Of a DNA stretch of 64,000 nt, positions 15,975-23,627 are shown piece by piece. A program made the translations under genes and the position numbers. Below the pieces are notes generated by a model. It saw only the letters and a program-made list of their open reading frames with translations, was not told the DNA's origin and searched no databases. This DNA is from Microbacterium sp. T2.11-28 (GTDB lineage: Bacteria; Actinomycetota; Actinomycetes; Actinomycetales; Microbacteriaceae), in assembly GCF_950097975.1 (NCBI RefSeq), contig NZ_CATNHF010000012.1:1-64000 (forward strand), read 5' to 3'. Positions within the stretch are counted from its first letter, which is position 1, and each line of letters begins with the position of its first letter.

Positions 15975-16060
15975 GTTCTTCCTCCCCAGTGGATTCCCTG
16001 TTCGTGCCGCGGAGGACGCAACCCCAATTTGCGCCGGATCCGCGACGGGCTCGTACCTGT

Positions 16061-16087
16061 CTATCGGCACGCGTCGCCGATACGTAA
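16061..16087 (-). promoter_or_regulatory. Sigma-28-type promoter of flgN-flgK-flgL-fliW
   Basis: On the minus strand TTAC (16087-16084) is followed after 15 bases by GCCGATAG (16068-16061). It faces the flgN start at 15974 and is divergent from the sigma-28 gene. Confidence 0.8.
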
Positions 16088-16116
16088 CGTGTCGGAAACC
16101 GTTGGTACTTCAGTTT

Positions 16117-16134
16117 TATGAGAGTTCTCTCATA
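16117..16134. promoter_or_regulatory. Perfect palindrome before the sigma-28 gene
   Basis: TATGAGAG, then TT, then CTCTCATA: an uninterrupted perfect inverted repeat with 8-base arms in the divergent region between flgN and the sigma factor gene. AT-rich in a GC-rich genome, so it is a strong candidate operator for a regulator of the flagellar master operon. No matching regulator gene is in the cluster. Confidence 0.6.
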
Positions 16135-16223
16135 GTCTGAGTCCGACGCCGCGCGATCCCCCCACGCTGCGGCGACGTCTGAGTATCCCCCCTGCTCGAC
16201 AGACGAAAGGCAGACATCCCCCG

Positions 16224-17051
16224 ATGCCTGGCAGTGCCGAACGAAACCTCCTCATCGAGGAGAACCTCCCGCTCGTGGGCTACCTCGCCCGCGAGCTCCA
16301 CTCCCGCGCGACGCATGTCCCGCTCGAAGACCTGGCCGCCGTGGGCGCCCTCGCCCTCGTGACCGCCGCCGACGCCTTCGATCCGGACCTCGGCGTCCCG
16401 TTCGGGGCCTACGCCCGCCGGCGCATCCTCGGCGCGTTCGCCGACGAGATGCGCTCGATGGACTGGGCCTCGCGCGGCACGCGCCGGCGGATCAAGGAGA
16501 CCACCGCCGTGCGCGACACGCTGACCGCGAGGCTCGGGCGCACGGCCACCGTCGACGAGATCGCCGCCACGATGGGCGTCCCGCGGGAGAACGTCGTCGA
16601 GGCGCTCGACGACGCGGCCCGCACCGTCACCAGCCTCGACGACGAGAGCGTCTACGACGTCCCGTCCGGGATGGTGCTGCCCGAGGAGTCGGTGCTGATC
16701 CGCGAGCGCCGCGAGGCGCTGGCGCACGCCGTCGCCGCGCTCCCGGAGCGGATGCGGCTGATCGTCCACGCCGTCTATGTGCAGGAGCGCACCGTCAAGG
16801 AGATCGCCGAGGAGCTCGGCGTCTCGCACTCGGCGGTGTCGCAGCAGCGCGCGGAGGCCGTCCGCCTGCTGCACGACGCTCTGGAGCGGCACACCGAGGG
16901 CGCCGCGATGGTGCCCGTCTCGCGGGTGTCGGTCGAGACGCGCGACGCGTTCTTCGCCCGCATCGACGCCCTCGACCCGGTCCGCCGCGCCGCGGCCTCG
17001 GCCTCCGCCGCCGTCCCGCCGCACCTCACGCCCCGCGCCGCGACCGCCTGA
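16224..17051 (+). CDS. fliA: Flagellar RNA polymerase sigma factor (sigma-28)
   Basis: A 275-residue group 3 sigma factor. Region 2 spans about residues 13-90 with YARRRILGAFADEMRSMDWA, the FliA/SigD hallmark; region 3 contains TVDEIAATMGVPRENVVEAL; region 4 has VYVQERTVKEIAEELGVSHS then AVSQQRAEAVRLLHDAL. The tail after residue 235 is Ala-rich and not conserved. It should read the six T(A/T)AC-N15-RCCGAYAG promoters in this cluster. No flgM anti-sigma gene was recognised. The gene itself lacks an obvious sigma-28 site; a palindrome sits about 90 bases upstream. Confidence 0.95.
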   Translation: MPGSAERNLLIEENLPLVGYLARELHSRATHVPLEDLAAVGALALVTAADAFDPDLGVPFGAYARRRILGAFADEMRSMDWASRGTRRRIKETTAVRDTLTARLGRTATVDEIAATMGVPRENVVEALDDAARTVTSLDDESVYDVPSGMVLPEESVLIRERREALAHAVAALPERMRLIVHAVYVQERTVKEIAEELGVSHSAVSQQRAEAVRLLHDALERHTEGAAMVPVSRVSVETRDAFFARIDALDPVRRAAASASAAVPPHLTPRAATA

Positions 17052-17077
17052 CCGCGTCGCCACCGGCCGGGTCGCGT

Positions 17078-17157
17078 TCACGACTCCGGAAATCCGTGAC
17101 GACATCCGCCAGCTCGGGCCGTCCTGCGGCCCCGGCGCGCCGGAATTCCGGAGTTGT
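17078..17157. repeat. Inverted AACTCCGGAA repeat, terminator-like
   Basis: TTCACGACTCCGGAA at 17078 onward pairs with TTCCGGAGTTGTGAA ending near 17157 (14 of 15 pairs). It shares the AACTCCGG / CCGGAGTTGTG core with the tandem array at 8273-8690, so it is a diverged single copy of the same family. Its place just after fliA suggests it also ends transcription. Confidence 0.6.
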
Positions 17158-17164
17158 GAACCGC

Positions 17165-17191
17165 TAACGCGCGCGCCGACCCGGCCGATAG
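17165..17191 (+). promoter_or_regulatory. Sigma-28-type promoter of fliD
   Basis: TAAC (17165-17168), 15 bases, GCCGATAG (17184-17191). The fliD GTG start is about 50 bases downstream. Confidence 0.85.
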
Positions 17192-17243
17192 GCACAGATG
17201 CCGGGGAGGTCCTCCGGCATCTGCGGCTCCTGGGGGTTGTGCG

Positions 17244-18623
17244 GTGGCGATCTCGCTGGACGGCCTGGCGTCGAAACTCGACACCACGGCGATCATCAAC
17301 GCCCTCATGGACGTCGAGAAGATCCCGCGCACGCTGCTGAGTGCCAAATCCGACGACCGCAAGGTCGTGATCTCGCACCTCCAGTCCCTGAACACCGCCC
17401 TCCAGGACCTGTTCACGCGCGCCAAGACAGCGGCCGGACCGACCGCGCTCGCGCAGGTGTCGGCCACGAGCTCGGACGCCTCGGTGACCGTCACCCCGAG
17501 TGCCGGGGTGGCGCCGATGTCGACGCAGATCGTCGTCGACCGGGTGGCCACCGCGCACAGCGTCGTCTCGGCCGCGTACACCGCGCTGCCGGGGAGCCCG
17601 CCCGTCCTGACCGTCGAGGATGCCACCGGCGCTCTCGTCGAGGTCCACCCGACCAACGGCTCGCCGGCCGATGTGGCGCGCGCGCTCACGGCCGCCGGGG
17701 TCGGCATCTCCGCCTCCGCGGTGGCCGCCGGGGTCGACGGGGGCGGCGCCCCCGTGTTCCGTCTGCAGCTGACGGCGACCGAGACCGGGGCGGCGGGGAC
17801 GTTCCGCGTCTACCTCGGGGACGCGGCGGCCGTCTCGGCCGGCACCGCGTCCGACCTCGCCGCCGAACCCGGCGCCGCCGTCGTGACGCCCGGCGCCGAC
17901 GCCCAGATCCGCCTGTGGGCAGGAACGGCGGCCGAGCAGACCGTCACCTCGGCGGGCAACGTGTTCACCGACCTGTTCCCCGGCATCGACGTCACGGTGA
18001 GCGCACCGACGGCGGCTCCCGTCACGCTGACCGTCGCCCCCGACGCCGCCGCGCGCACGAAGGCCGCCTCGGAGCTCGTGACGCAGATCGCCGCGATCAT
18101 GACGACGATCGCGAAGGGCTCCAGCGCCACCCCCGCCACCTCCTCGGGCCAGAACACCACGCTCGGGGTGTTCACGGGCGACAGCACGGTGCGCGCACTC
18201 CGTCAGGGCCTCGCCAACGCGGTGCAGTACCCGGTCGACGGACGCTCCCCGTCGACGATCGGCATCTCGTTCGACCGGGACGGCGTGCTCTCCTTCGACG
18301 AGGACGCCTTCGCGACGGCGCTCGCCGAGGATCCGGCGGCCGTCGAGGCGATGTTCACCGGCATCGCGGGCCGCGTGCAGGACGTCGCCGCGCAGTACTC
18401 CGACAAGTACGACGGGCTCCTCACGGCACGGATCACGGGACAGCAGGACGAGGTCTCCCGGATCGCGGACCAGCTCGAGCGGTGGGACGTGCGCCTCGAC
18501 CAGCGGCGCGCGACGCTCGAGCGCACGTACGCCGCGATGGAGACGATGCTCTCGCGCCTGCAGTCGCAGTCGTCGTACCTCACCTCGCAGCTGGACGGGC
18601 TCTCGTCGGGGAGCGACTCGTGA
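17244..18623 (+). CDS. fliD: Flagellar filament cap protein (HAP2)
   Basis: A 459-residue FliD. N-terminal FliD_N region: ISLDGLASKLDTTAIINALM then DVEKIPRTLL; C-terminal FliD_C region with DRDGVLSFDEDAFATALAED and a coiled end RLDQRRATLERTYAAMETML. Start is GTG 17244 behind a run of G. Forms the pentameric cap that guides flagellin assembly. Its stop overlaps the GTG of fliS by four bases. Confidence 0.95.
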   Translation: MAISLDGLASKLDTTAIINALMDVEKIPRTLLSAKSDDRKVVISHLQSLNTALQDLFTRAKTAAGPTALAQVSATSSDASVTVTPSAGVAPMSTQIVVDRVATAHSVVSAAYTALPGSPPVLTVEDATGALVEVHPTNGSPADVARALTAAGVGISASAVAAGVDGGGAPVFRLQLTATETGAAGTFRVYLGDAAAVSAGTASDLAAEPGAAVVTPGADAQIRLWAGTAAEQTVTSAGNVFTDLFPGIDVTVSAPTAAPVTLTVAPDAAARTKAASELVTQIAAIMTTIAKGSSATPATSSGQNTTLGVFTGDSTVRALRQGLANAVQYPVDGRSPSTIGISFDRDGVLSFDEDAFATALAEDPAAVEAMFTGIAGRVQDVAAQYSDKYDGLLTARITGQQDEVSRIADQLERWDVRLDQRRATLERTYAAMETMLSRLQSQSSYLTSQLDGLSSGSDS

Positions 18624-19000
18624 ACCCGGCGCTGCGCGCGCAGCAGCGCTACCGGGAGGAGGCGATCCTCTCGGCGAGCCCCGAGCGCCTGCTCACGATG
18701 CTCTACGACCGGCTCGTGCTCGACATCGAGCGCGGCGAGGCGGCGCAGCTGCGTGGCGATCGAGAGACGGCGAACACCGAGCTCCAGCACGCTCAGCAGA
18801 TCGTGACCGAGCTGGCGGGGTCGCTGTCGGCCGAGTGGGAGGGCAGTGCGGGCCTGCGCGCTCTCTACGGCTACCTGACGCGGGAGCTCATCGGAGCGAA
18901 CATCTCGCGGGACGCCTCACGCACCCGCGCCTGCCTCGACATCGTGCTGCCGCTGCGCGACGCCTGGCACGCCGCGGCGGAGACGATGACCGTCGCATGA
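18620..19000 (+). CDS. fliS: Flagellin export chaperone FliS
   Basis: A 126-residue FliS. Hallmarks: QQRYREEAILSASPERLLTM with LYDRLVLDIERGE, and YGYLTRELIGANISRDASR then IVLPLRDAW. Binds the flagellin C-terminus before export. Starts at GTG 18620 overlapping the fliD stop, so it is translationally coupled; the long frame from 17198 is a shadow of fliD. Confidence 0.94.
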   Translation: MNPALRAQQRYREEAILSASPERLLTMLYDRLVLDIERGEAAQLRGDRETANTELQHAQQIVTELAGSLSAEWEGSAGLRALYGYLTRELIGANISRDASRTRACLDIVLPLRDAWHAAAETMTVA

Positions 19001-19263
19001 GCGCATCGGACTGGAGCGCAGAGCTCGATCGGTTCGAGCGCGACCTCGAATCCCCGGAGCCGGGGCCGTGGGCCCCGTGTCCGAGCCTCGGGCCGCTGCC
19101 GCCGCACCTCGTGGAGCGCGCGCGCAGCATCGCGGCGCGGCAGTTGGCGCGGACCGCGCACCTGCGCGGGGAGCTCGCCGCGGTCCGCGCGCAACTCGAC
19201 GCCGCGCGCCTGATCCCGGGTACCCGCACCGACGACGCGGCCTACGTCGAACGCGACGGCTAA
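18997..19263 (+). CDS. Small hypothetical protein after fliS (FliT position)
   Basis: An 88-residue protein with an acidic N-terminus (DWSAELDRFERDLES), a Pro-rich linker (PEPGPWAPCPSLGPLPP) and a predicted helix (ERARSIAARQLARTAHLRGE) that could form a coiled coil. Its ATG overlaps the fliS stop by four bases, and its TAA stop is also the first three bases of the next sigma-28 promoter. In other flagellated bacteria the gene after fliS is often fliT, a FliD chaperone; this one may fill that role but shows no recognisable FliT sequence. Confidence 0.7.
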   Translation: MSASDWSAELDRFERDLESPEPGPWAPCPSLGPLPPHLVERARSIAARQLARTAHLRGELAAVRAQLDAARLIPGTRTDDAAYVERDG

Positions 19264-19287
19264 CGCGCGGCACGAACCGGCCGATAG
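19261..19287 (+). promoter_or_regulatory. Sigma-28-type promoter of flgB operon
   Basis: TAAC (19261-19264), 15 bases, GCCGATAG (19280-19287). The TAA doubles as the stop codon of the preceding gene. Leads into flgB at 19359. Confidence 0.85.
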
Positions 19288-19358
19288 AGGGTGACGAGCA
19301 CGGATCGCTCGTCCCCCGGCCACGGATCGGCCACTCATCCGAAGACGAAAGCAGTTTC

Positions 19359-19700
19359 GTGCTCGAATCAGTGACCACCGCCGCGCTCACGAGCGCGCTG
19401 GACGGCCTGTCGCAGCGGCAACGCGCGATCGCCGACAACATCGCCAACGTCAACACGGCCGGCTACCACGCCAAGGTCGTCTCGTTCGAGCAGGAGCTCG
19501 CCGCCTCCGTCGCCCGCGGTGACGGACACGTCGCGGCACGGGTGTCCGAGTCCGCGGCACCCACCCGCCTGAACGGGAACAACGTCGACCTCGACACCGA
19601 GACGCTCTCCAACATCGACACGGTCCTGCGCTTCCAGTTCGCCTCGCAGGCCGTCGGCGGGGCGTTCGCCTCGGTCCAGACCGCCTTGAGGACCTCATGA
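19359..19700 (+). CDS. flgB: Flagellar basal-body rod protein FlgB
   Basis: A 113-residue proximal rod protein. The N-terminal rod motif is GLSQRQRAIADNIANVNTAG followed by YHAKVVSFEQEL; the C-terminal motif is LRFQFASQAVGGAFASVQTA. Start is the GTG at 19359 (VLESVTTAALTSALDG); the frame from 19068 runs through the previous gene. Stop overlaps the flgC ATG. First gene of a long run flgB to flgE. Confidence 0.94.
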   Translation: MLESVTTAALTSALDGLSQRQRAIADNIANVNTAGYHAKVVSFEQELAASVARGDGHVAARVSESAAPTRLNGNNVDLDTETLSNIDTVLRFQFASQAVGGAFASVQTALRTS

Positions 19701-20089
19701 CCTTCGACGCCATCGGCATCGCCGGCTCGGGCATGAGAGCGCACCGGGTGTGGCTCGACGCGCTCAGCGACAACATCGCCAACATGAACACCGCCGTGCC
19801 CGCCGACGAGGAGGCGTTCCGCCAGCGCTACGTCGCCGTCCAGGCCGATCAGGAGCGGGGGGGCATCGCGGTGAGCGGCGTCGTGTGGGGCGACGGCGAA
19901 GGCCGGCTCGCCTACGAGCCGACCAACCCGCTCGCCGACGACGCCGGCTACGTCCGGTACCCCGACATCGACCTCGGCGAGCAGATGAGCTACCTGATCC
20001 TCGCCCAGCGCGGGTACCAGGCCAACGCGGCGGTCGTCGACCGCGCCAAGACCTCCTACGAGGCCGCCCTCCAGATCGGGAGGCGCTGA
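19697..20089 (+). CDS. flgC: Flagellar basal-body rod protein FlgC
   Basis: A 130-residue rod protein: N-terminal AIGIAGSGMRAHRVWLDALS with DNIANMNTA, and the C-terminal VRYPDIDLGEQMSYLILAQR then GYQANAAVVDRAKTSYEAAL that closes the rod coiled coil. One-base overlap with fliE. Confidence 0.96.
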   Translation: MTFDAIGIAGSGMRAHRVWLDALSDNIANMNTAVPADEEAFRQRYVAVQADQERGGIAVSGVVWGDGEGRLAYEPTNPLADDAGYVRYPDIDLGEQMSYLILAQRGYQANAAVVDRAKTSYEAALQIGRR

Positions 20090-20388
20090 TGCCGATCTCC
20101 GGAGTCTCGGGCGTCGACCCCTCCGCCTTCACCCTGCCGTCGCTCGGCACGCGTTCGGCCGACGACGGCGCCTCGTTCGGCGAGAGCGTCACCGGGGCGA
20201 TCGACCAGCTCCGGGAGCTCCAGTCGACCTCCAACGAGCTGTCGGTGGCCGCGGTGACCGGCGATCTCGATGACATCCACTCCGCGATGATCGCGTCGAC
20301 CCGCGCCTCGGTGACCCTCGAGCTGGTCGCCGCCGTCCGCAACAAGGGCGTCGAGGCGTTCAACGAGATCATGAGGATGCAGGCCTGA
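20089..20388 (+). CDS. fliE: Flagellar hook-basal body protein FliE
   Basis: A 99-residue FliE, the adaptor between the MS ring and the rod. It has the family C-terminal region DIHSAMIASTRASVTLELVA followed by AVRNKGVEAFNEIMRMQ. Starts at 20089 in the TGATG overlap with flgC; the longer frame from 19750 is a shadow. One-base overlap with fliF. Confidence 0.95.
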   Translation: MPISGVSGVDPSAFTLPSLGTRSADDGASFGESVTGAIDQLRELQSTSNELSVAAVTGDLDDIHSAMIASTRASVTLELVAAVRNKGVEAFNEIMRMQA

Positions 20389-22019
20389 TGCCCGCCGCCG
20401 TCTCGTCGGTCTTCGGCAGGCTCCGCGCCGCCGTCGGATCATTCACGCTCGCCCAGCGGACGATCGCCATCATCGGCGTGGCCGTGCTCGCGATGGGGAT
20501 CTTCGCCCTCACCAGCTGGCTGTCCCGTCCCGCCATGTCACCGCTGTTCTCGGGCCTCGGCGCCGAGGACGCGAGCGCCGTCGTCGAGCAGCTGCGCGCC
20601 GCCTCGGTGCCCTACGAGCTCGCCGACGGCGGATCGACCGTGCTCGTCGCCGACGCCGACGTGTACGAGCAGCGGCTCGCGGCAGCCGCCGCCGGGCTTC
20701 CCCAGGGGCGCACCGACGGCTACTCGCTGTTCGACGCGATGGGCGTCACGAGCTCGGAGTTCCAGCAGACCGTCACCTACAAGCGCGCGATCGAGGGGGA
20801 GCTGGCCCGCACGATCGGCGCCCTCGACAACGTGACGACCGCGTCGGTGCAGCTCGCGATCCCCGAGGAGAGCGTGTTCGTGTCGGAGAAGGTCGACCCG
20901 ACGGCCTCGGTGTTCATCGAGACCGCCAACGGGACGACGCTGGCGACCGAGCAGGTCGAGGCGATCGTCCACCTCACCTCTGCGGCGGTCAGCGGCATGA
21001 AGCCCGAGGACGTCGCCGTGATCGACAGCACCGGCCGGACGCTCTCCGCCGTCGGCGGCGACCTCACCCGCAGCGCCGACCAGCAGACGGGCGCCTACGA
21101 GGCGCGGACGGCGGCCAACGTCCAGCAGATGCTCGACACCGTGGTGGGCACCGGGCACGCGACCGTGTCGGTGTCGGCGGTCATGGAGCAGTCCGTCAGC
21201 GAGCGGATCGACGAGACCTACGAGCCGGTCGACGGCGCGCCGTCGGTGACCGAGGAGACCTCGACCGAGACCTACACGGGCACCGGCGCCGATCCCGGCG
21301 TGCTCGGCGCGGAGGTCGCCGCGGGGGCCGGGGAGGGCGGGACCTACGAGTCGACGCAGTCCACGCGGACCAACGTCATCAACAAGTCGGTCGAGAGCAC
21401 CACCACCCCCGCCGGCGCCGTCACCCGCCAGACGGTCGCGGTCGCCGTCGACGAGGGAGCGGCCGAGGGCGTCGACCTCGCCCAGCTCACCGCGCTGGTC
21501 ACCTCGGCGGCCGGCATCGACCCCGATCGCGGGGATGCCGTCACCGTCGAGCTCGTCCCCTTCAGCGTCGGGGCCGCCGCCGATGCGCAGGCCGCCCTGG
21601 AGGCCGCCCGCGCCGAGGAGGAGGCCGAGCGCACCGCCGTGACGACCCGCATCGCGATGATCGCCGGGGCCGCCGTCTTCGTCCTCGTGATCGCGATCGT
21701 CACCGCCGTCGTGATCGGCCGCCGCCGCCGCGCGGCCGCCGCGGAGCCCGCCGTCCTCACCCTCTCGCCCGTCGACGAGACCATCGACCGCTTCGACGCG
21801 CTCACCCACGGGCTGCCCACGGGGCTGGCGACCGCGCAGCTGGAGTCCGCAGCGGGCGCCTCGCCGGCCGCCGCCGCGCTCGAGCCCGACCCGGAGCCGG
21901 AGCTCAGCCAGGTGACCCTCGACCGCCGCCGCGCCGAGATCGGCGACTTCGCGCGCCGCGACCCGGCCAAGACCGCCGACCTGCTGCGCCAGCTGGTGCG
22001 GGATCGGCAGGACGCATGA
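20388..22019 (+). CDS. fliF: Flagellar MS-ring protein FliF
   Basis: A 543-residue MS-ring protein. A first membrane segment (about residues 24-45) is followed by the YscJ/FliF secretin-like domain with MSPLFSGLGAEDASAVVEQL and LDNVTTASVQLAIPEESVFV, a variable region rich in Thr/Glu, a second membrane segment (about residues 422-445), and a C-terminal FliG-binding tail ending DPAKTADLLRQLVRDRQ. Translationally coupled to fliE and fliG. Confidence 0.97.
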   Translation: MPAAVSSVFGRLRAAVGSFTLAQRTIAIIGVAVLAMGIFALTSWLSRPAMSPLFSGLGAEDASAVVEQLRAASVPYELADGGSTVLVADADVYEQRLAAAAAGLPQGRTDGYSLFDAMGVTSSEFQQTVTYKRAIEGELARTIGALDNVTTASVQLAIPEESVFVSEKVDPTASVFIETANGTTLATEQVEAIVHLTSAAVSGMKPEDVAVIDSTGRTLSAVGGDLTRSADQQTGAYEARTAANVQQMLDTVVGTGHATVSVSAVMEQSVSERIDETYEPVDGAPSVTEETSTETYTGTGADPGVLGAEVAAGAGEGGTYESTQSTRTNVINKSVESTTTPAGAVTRQTVAVAVDEGAAEGVDLAQLTALVTSAAGIDPDRGDAVTVELVPFSVGAAADAQAALEAARAEEEAERTAVTTRIAMIAGAAVFVLVIAIVTAVVIGRRRRAAAAEPAVLTLSPVDETIDRFDALTHGLPTGLATAQLESAAGASPAAAALEPDPEPELSQVTLDRRRAEIGDFARRDPAKTADLLRQLVRDRQDA

Positions 22020-23032
22020 CCGCCGCCCCCGGTGCGCTCACGGGCGCGCAGACCGCCGCCGTCGTCGTCATGAACCTCGACCGGGCGCTGGCGGTCGAGG
22101 TCATGAAGCACCTGGGCGACGACGAGGCCGAGGCGATCGCCGCCGAGATCATCCGCCTCCGCGATCTCGACGCCGAGGCGACCAACGCGGCACTCACCGA
22201 CTTCCACCGCGTCGCGCAGGGCCACCTGCCTCCCGCCCGCGGCGGCCGAGACGTGGCGACGGGCCTCTTGGAGGCCTCGTTCGGCGCCGAGCGCGCCGCG
22301 GGCGTGCTCACGAAGGTATCCTCGGCGATGACGGGGTCGTCCTTCGACTTCCTGACCGCGATCGAGCCCGCGCAGATCGCGAGCGTCGTCGAGGGCGAGC
22401 TGCCGCAGACGATCGCCCTCGTCCTGGCCCACCTTCCCGTCGACCGCGCCGCGGCCGTGCTGGCCGAGCTCTCCGATCCCGCCCGCACCGACGTCGCGCA
22501 CGCGATCGCCACCATGGGCACCGCCACGCAGGACGCGGTCTCGATCGTCGCCGGCGCGCTCCGCGCGCGGTCGGGGGTGTTCGCCACCCGCGACGCGCGC
22601 GAGACCCTCGGCGGCGTGCAGCCGCTCGTCGACATCATCAACCGCTCGGACGCGACCGTCGAGAAGGCGCTGCTGTCCAACCTCGAGGCCCGCGACAGCG
22701 CGCTCGCGGAGGACATCCGCTCGCGGATGTTCACCTTCGCCGACCTCGTCGTGCTCGACGACCGCGACGCTCAGCGCGTCCTGCGCGGGATCGAGATCCG
22801 CGTGCTGGCGCTCGCGCTGAAGGGCGCGCCGCAGGAGGTCGCCGGTGTCATCCGCCGGAACATGACCGAGCGCAACCGCGAGACCCTCGACGAGGAGTCG
22901 CGCGTGCTCGGCTCGGTCCGCGTCTCGCAGGTCGAGGAGGCGCGCGCCGAGATCGTGCGCACCATCCGCACGCTCGAGGCGGCCGGCGAGATCCGCGTGC
23001 GGCGCGGGGACGAGGACGAGTATGTCGCCTGA
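22016..23032 (+). CDS. fliG: Flagellar motor switch protein FliG
   Basis: A 338-residue rotor protein. The N-terminal FliF-binding domain begins LTGAQTAAVVVMNLDRALAV; the middle domain carries VVEGELPQTIALVLAHLP (the EHPQ motif here ELPQ); the C-terminal torque helix is MFTFADLVVLDDRDAQRVL with the usual charged residues. Overlaps fliF by four and fliH by eleven bases. Confidence 0.96.
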   Translation: MTAAPGALTGAQTAAVVVMNLDRALAVEVMKHLGDDEAEAIAAEIIRLRDLDAEATNAALTDFHRVAQGHLPPARGGRDVATGLLEASFGAERAAGVLTKVSSAMTGSSFDFLTAIEPAQIASVVEGELPQTIALVLAHLPVDRAAAVLAELSDPARTDVAHAIATMGTATQDAVSIVAGALRARSGVFATRDARETLGGVQPLVDIINRSDATVEKALLSNLEARDSALAEDIRSRMFTFADLVVLDDRDAQRVLRGIEIRVLALALKGAPQEVAGVIRRNMTERNRETLDEESRVLGSVRVSQVEEARAEIVRTIRTLEAAGEIRVRRGDEDEYVA

Positions 23033-23627
23033 GTCCTTCGTGCGCCGGGAGATCCCGCGGCTGACCCCCGCCTCGCACCAGCACGAGCGCGAGCGTGCCC
23101 GGGCGCAGGGTCACGCGCTCGGATACGCGGAGGGCGTGCGCGACGCCGCCCGCCGCGCCGAGGCCGACGCCGCCCGCGCGGACGAGGAGCGCCGGCGCGC
23201 CCGCCGCGAGGACGCCGTGGCCGCAGCGGCGGCCCGGGAGGCGCTCGAACAGGCGGCGGCGTCTCTCCGCGATCGCGTGGCGCTCATCTCCGAGCTCGCC
23301 GAGGAGAAGATCTGGAGCCTCGCGATCGATGTCGCCGAGGCGATCCTCGGACGGGAGCTGTCGGATCCGGTGCACGCCGCGCGCACCGCCGTCGCGAGGG
23401 CCGAGCGCGCGGTCGGCGACGCCGTCGACGCGGTCGTGATCCTCAGCGAGGCCGACCTCGCGACCCTGGACCGGCTCGGGGAGCGCCCCGGCACGCTCGC
23501 CATCGAGTCCTCTCCCGCCCTCTCGCCGGGTGACGCCGTGGTGCACCTGGCCGACGGCGACATCGACCTCCAGGTCACGCAGGCCCTTGCGCGCGCCCGC
23601 GCCGCCCTCTCGGAGGCGATCTCGTGA
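23022..23627 (+). CDS. fliH: Flagellar export apparatus stator FliH
   Basis: A 201-residue FliH-like protein. Residues 20-80 are an Arg/Ala/Glu-rich coiled coil (RERARAQGHALGYAEGVRDA), followed by a C-terminal domain with LISELAEEKIWSLAIDVAEA and ILGRELSD, like the FliH/VATP-E peripheral stalk. Binds and regulates the ATPase FliI encoded next. Starts inside the end of fliG. Confidence 0.9.
   Translation: MSPESFVRREIPRLTPASHQHERERARAQGHALGYAEGVRDAARRAEADAARADEERRRARREDAVAAAAAREALEQAAASLRDRVALISELAEEKIWSLAIDVAEAILGRELSDPVHAARTAVARAERAVGDAVDAVVILSEADLATLDRLGERPGTLAIESSPALSPGDAVVHLADGDIDLQVTQALARARAALSEAIS

Noticed and set aside
18997..19263. FlgM anti-sigma factor
   Set aside because: Length is similar, but the FlgM C-terminal sigma-binding helices and its usual sequence were not recognised; kept as hypothetical.
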